From Lachnospiraceae bacterium (GTDB lineage: Bacteria > Bacillota > Clostridia > Lachnospirales > Lachnospiraceae), in the NCBI GenBank assembly GCA_014804755.1, contig JAAUZE010000030.1, positions 1 through 44,038 of the forward strand: a stretch of DNA of 44,038 bases, given 5' to 3'. Below the pieces are notes generated by a model that ran no database searches, was not told the origin of the DNA, and worked only from the letters and a program-made list of their open reading frames with translations. A program made the translations under genes and the position numbers. This document shows positions 42,617 to 44,038 of this stretch, piece by piece. Position 1 is the first letter of the stretch. Each line of letters opens with the position of its first letter.

Positions 42617-42631
42617 ACCGTTCTTTTTTTT
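42604..42631 (+). terminator. Terminator overlapping the stop of the 65-aa gene
   Basis: AAAGAACGGTT-G-AACCGTTCTTT followed by a run of T. It stands directly before the large secreted-protein gene. Confidence 0.85.
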
Positions 42632-42650
42632 GTATATAAGGGGTGATTTG

Positions 42651-44038
42651 GTGAAGTTACAACAAAGAGTTGTCGCATATGTTCTTTCTGCTCTTTTATT
42701 GTTTAGCACTGTATTCAATGTTTATTGTCAAACTGTTTGTGCTGAGAAAGTTATTATTGGTTCTATTTGGGAATTGGTAAAGGATGCTTTAGGATTTTAT
42801 GGCACTGTTATATCTGATGATATGGCACAACAACTTTATGGTTCATATAAAGATCGAATTGATGCTATTTCATATACAGAAAATTCAGACGGAACAATTA
42901 CTTTTTCTGCCGAAGCTATGCAGCAGCTCCGCGACATTTTCGACGAATACCTTACCGAGAACCCGGAGCAGATTGATGTGGTATGGATCCCGGTTATATC
43001 ATCCGACCGTCTGGCAGCGTCGGAATTTTCCAGCATTACACAGTATTACATGTTCCGGAGCTATGCGGATGATATACCTTATACCTTTATCAATCCCCGC
43101 ATAGCCTATGGAAATTTTTTTCTCTTTAAGGATGCTTCCAACTTTAACTTTTACGCCGGAAGTGGAGCATTTAAGGACTCTTTTATCAGTCAGGTGAATT
43201 ACCTGACATCGATATTCGGGCATAGTGACAGCACCGGTTCAGTCAATCTGCGTGATCTTTACCTCATTAATTCGGACGGTACGTACCTTACGACTGTTCA
43301 GACAGTGTATGACGGCGCTTATACGGATTCCGGCTTGACAACCACCGGAAGGTCTTTCTATAGCAACGGAATTATATCTGTTATGTATCCGTTTGATGTT
43401 ATCGGCGCTTTTTCGAATTTCGAAGTATTTCTTGTTCGCGGCAGCAAAACGGATGCAGCGTCATATGTCCCGATCTTTAGCAATCTAAATGCGTATAAAG
43501 ATTGGATCACAGGCAACGGAAACTATTATCGTTTCGATTCCGGCTATACCGGGGGCGATATTACGATCAATCCGGATGCGGATTATTCGGAGATCACCGA
43601 CGCGATCAGGAACGCGATGCAGGCAGCTTTGCAGAGCGGCAAGAATGTGACTGCTGCATTATCGGATATGCAGAAGGCATTCACAGCCGCGCTGGACAAG
43701 CTGAATGAATCGCTTGGAGACATCAGTGATAACACGGCGGAAACCAACACATGGCTTGAAAAGATATATCAGCTTTTGCAGGGTCAGCAGAGTGAGCTGC
43801 TTGAATACTTTGAGTCCTCGGGCAAGTCACTTGATGATCTGATCGGGCTGCTCAGCCATACGGATTCCAGCGGAAAAGTGACAAGCATTTATACGTTGCT
43901 CGGTGACTTCCTCCTCCTCTTCCGGGTGCAGCAGGAAGACCTGCAACAGTTTATGGAGGATGCGCAGGACTTCTTTAAGATGCAGCCGGTCAAGCTCGGT
44001 ATTATGATCGAAGCAGCCAAGCAGGACATTGTTGACGC
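42651..44038 (+). CDS. Large secreted protein, candidate adsorption/tail-tip protein (3' end outside window)
   Basis: Open frame of 462 codons to the window edge, start GTG 42651 with AAGGGGTG upstream. Signal peptide: KLQQR then VVAYVLSALLLFSTVFNVYCQTVCA, cleavage near VCA-EK. The next 300 residues are aromatic and polar (many Tyr, Ser, Asp; GSVNLRDLYLINSDGTYLTTV) like extracellular recognition proteins. The last visible 150 residues are helical (DISDNTAETNTWLEKIYQLL...). No known family is recognised. Size and place after coat-like genes suggest a pIII-like adsorption protein; a plain surface protein is the alternative. The first 250 bp are much more AT-rich than the rest. Confidence 0.6.
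   Translation, partial: MKLQQRVVAYVLSALLLFSTVFNVYCQTVCAEKVIIGSIWELVKDALGFYGTVISDDMAQQLYGSYKDRIDAISYTENSDGTITFSAEAMQQLRDIFDEYLTENPEQIDVVWIPVISSDRLAASEFSSITQYYMFRSYADDIPYTFINPRIAYGNFFLFKDASNFNFYAGSGAFKDSFISQVNYLTSIFGHSDSTGSVNLRDLYLINSDGTYLTTVQTVYDGAYTDSGLTTTGRSFYSNGIISVMYPFDVIGAFSNFEVFLVRGSKTDAASYVPIFSNLNAYKDWITGNGNYYRFDSGYTGGDITINPDADYSEITDAIRNAMQAALQSGKNVTAALSDMQKAFTAALDKLNESLGDISDNTAETNTWLEKIYQLLQGQQSELLEYFESSGKSLDDLIGLLSHTDSSGKVTSIYTLLGDFLLLFRVQQEDLQQFMEDAQDFFKMQPVKLGIMIEAAKQDIVD

Overview
The window looks like a chromosomal segment of a Gram-positive anaerobe in Clostridia, most likely Lachnospiraceae. The grounds are the clustered class B PBP/minCDE/rodA/mgsA genes, a SepF division module, L21-Prp-L27 with the Prp-cleavable L27 leader, a GGGtGRT-family protein, an [FeFe]-hydrogenase-like sensor, and a LexA/YneA pair with GAAC-N4-GTTC type boxes. 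This is recognition from protein sequence only; no database was searched.

Layout. 1-6474: cell-shape and wall cluster (PBP2 truncated by the window edge, MinC, MinD, MinE, RodA, methylglyoxal synthase, D-Ala-D-Ala carboxypeptidase). 6525-11308: HlyD-like membrane protein, SepF, AroB, LspA, RluD-type pseudouridine synthase. 11445-15196: cytidylate-kinase-like protein, GH25 lysozyme with choline-binding-like repeats, a two-gene ABC exporter. 15290-15712: a candidate structured RNA of about 210 nt (6S-like outline) and tRNA-Thr(CGT), each with its own promoter and terminator. 15697-17263 (minus): NitT/TauT-type permease and ATPase without a binding protein. 17399-25223: ArgH, Asd, an EAL protein with a degenerate GGDEF domain, a DUF234-type ATPase, topoisomerase III. 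25340-29851: hexapeptide acyltransferase-like protein, NifU-like scaffold plus GGGtGRT protein, membrane chemoreceptor. 29906-31822: a soluble hydrogenase-like/chemoreceptor fusion. 31877-33157: a lipoprotein and a zinc-ribbon membrane protein. 33299-37175: rplU-prp-rpmA-obgE-yhbY-yqeK-rsfS, without the usual nadD. 37252-38542: divergent lexA and yneA around a cluster of LexA boxes.

From 38543 to the right edge the character changes. About 1.4 kb (38543-40014) appears to hold no gene but is packed with ordered secondary structure: GTTAAAC/GTTTAAC palindromes, long hairpins, a strong promoter followed by a 20-bp stem containing four G.U pairs, two 162-bp-offset modules in which a heptamer changes from TGTCGCA to TGTAACA at direct and inverted copies together, and eight same-strand ACAAGCT motifs that mark module borders. 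It ends in a clear terminator. It could be a large structured non-coding RNA or the origin/packaging region of a mobile element. Small genes follow (40015-42616): an OB-fold-like candidate ssDNA-binding protein, two short single-span proteins resembling filamentous-phage coat proteins, a DUF4313-like protein and tiny membrane proteins. A large secreted protein (42651 onward) then runs off the edge. Together this suggests the left part of an inovirus-like prophage or related element inserted downstream of yneA; the identification is an inference because no Zot-like ATPase, replication protein or integrase lies within the window.
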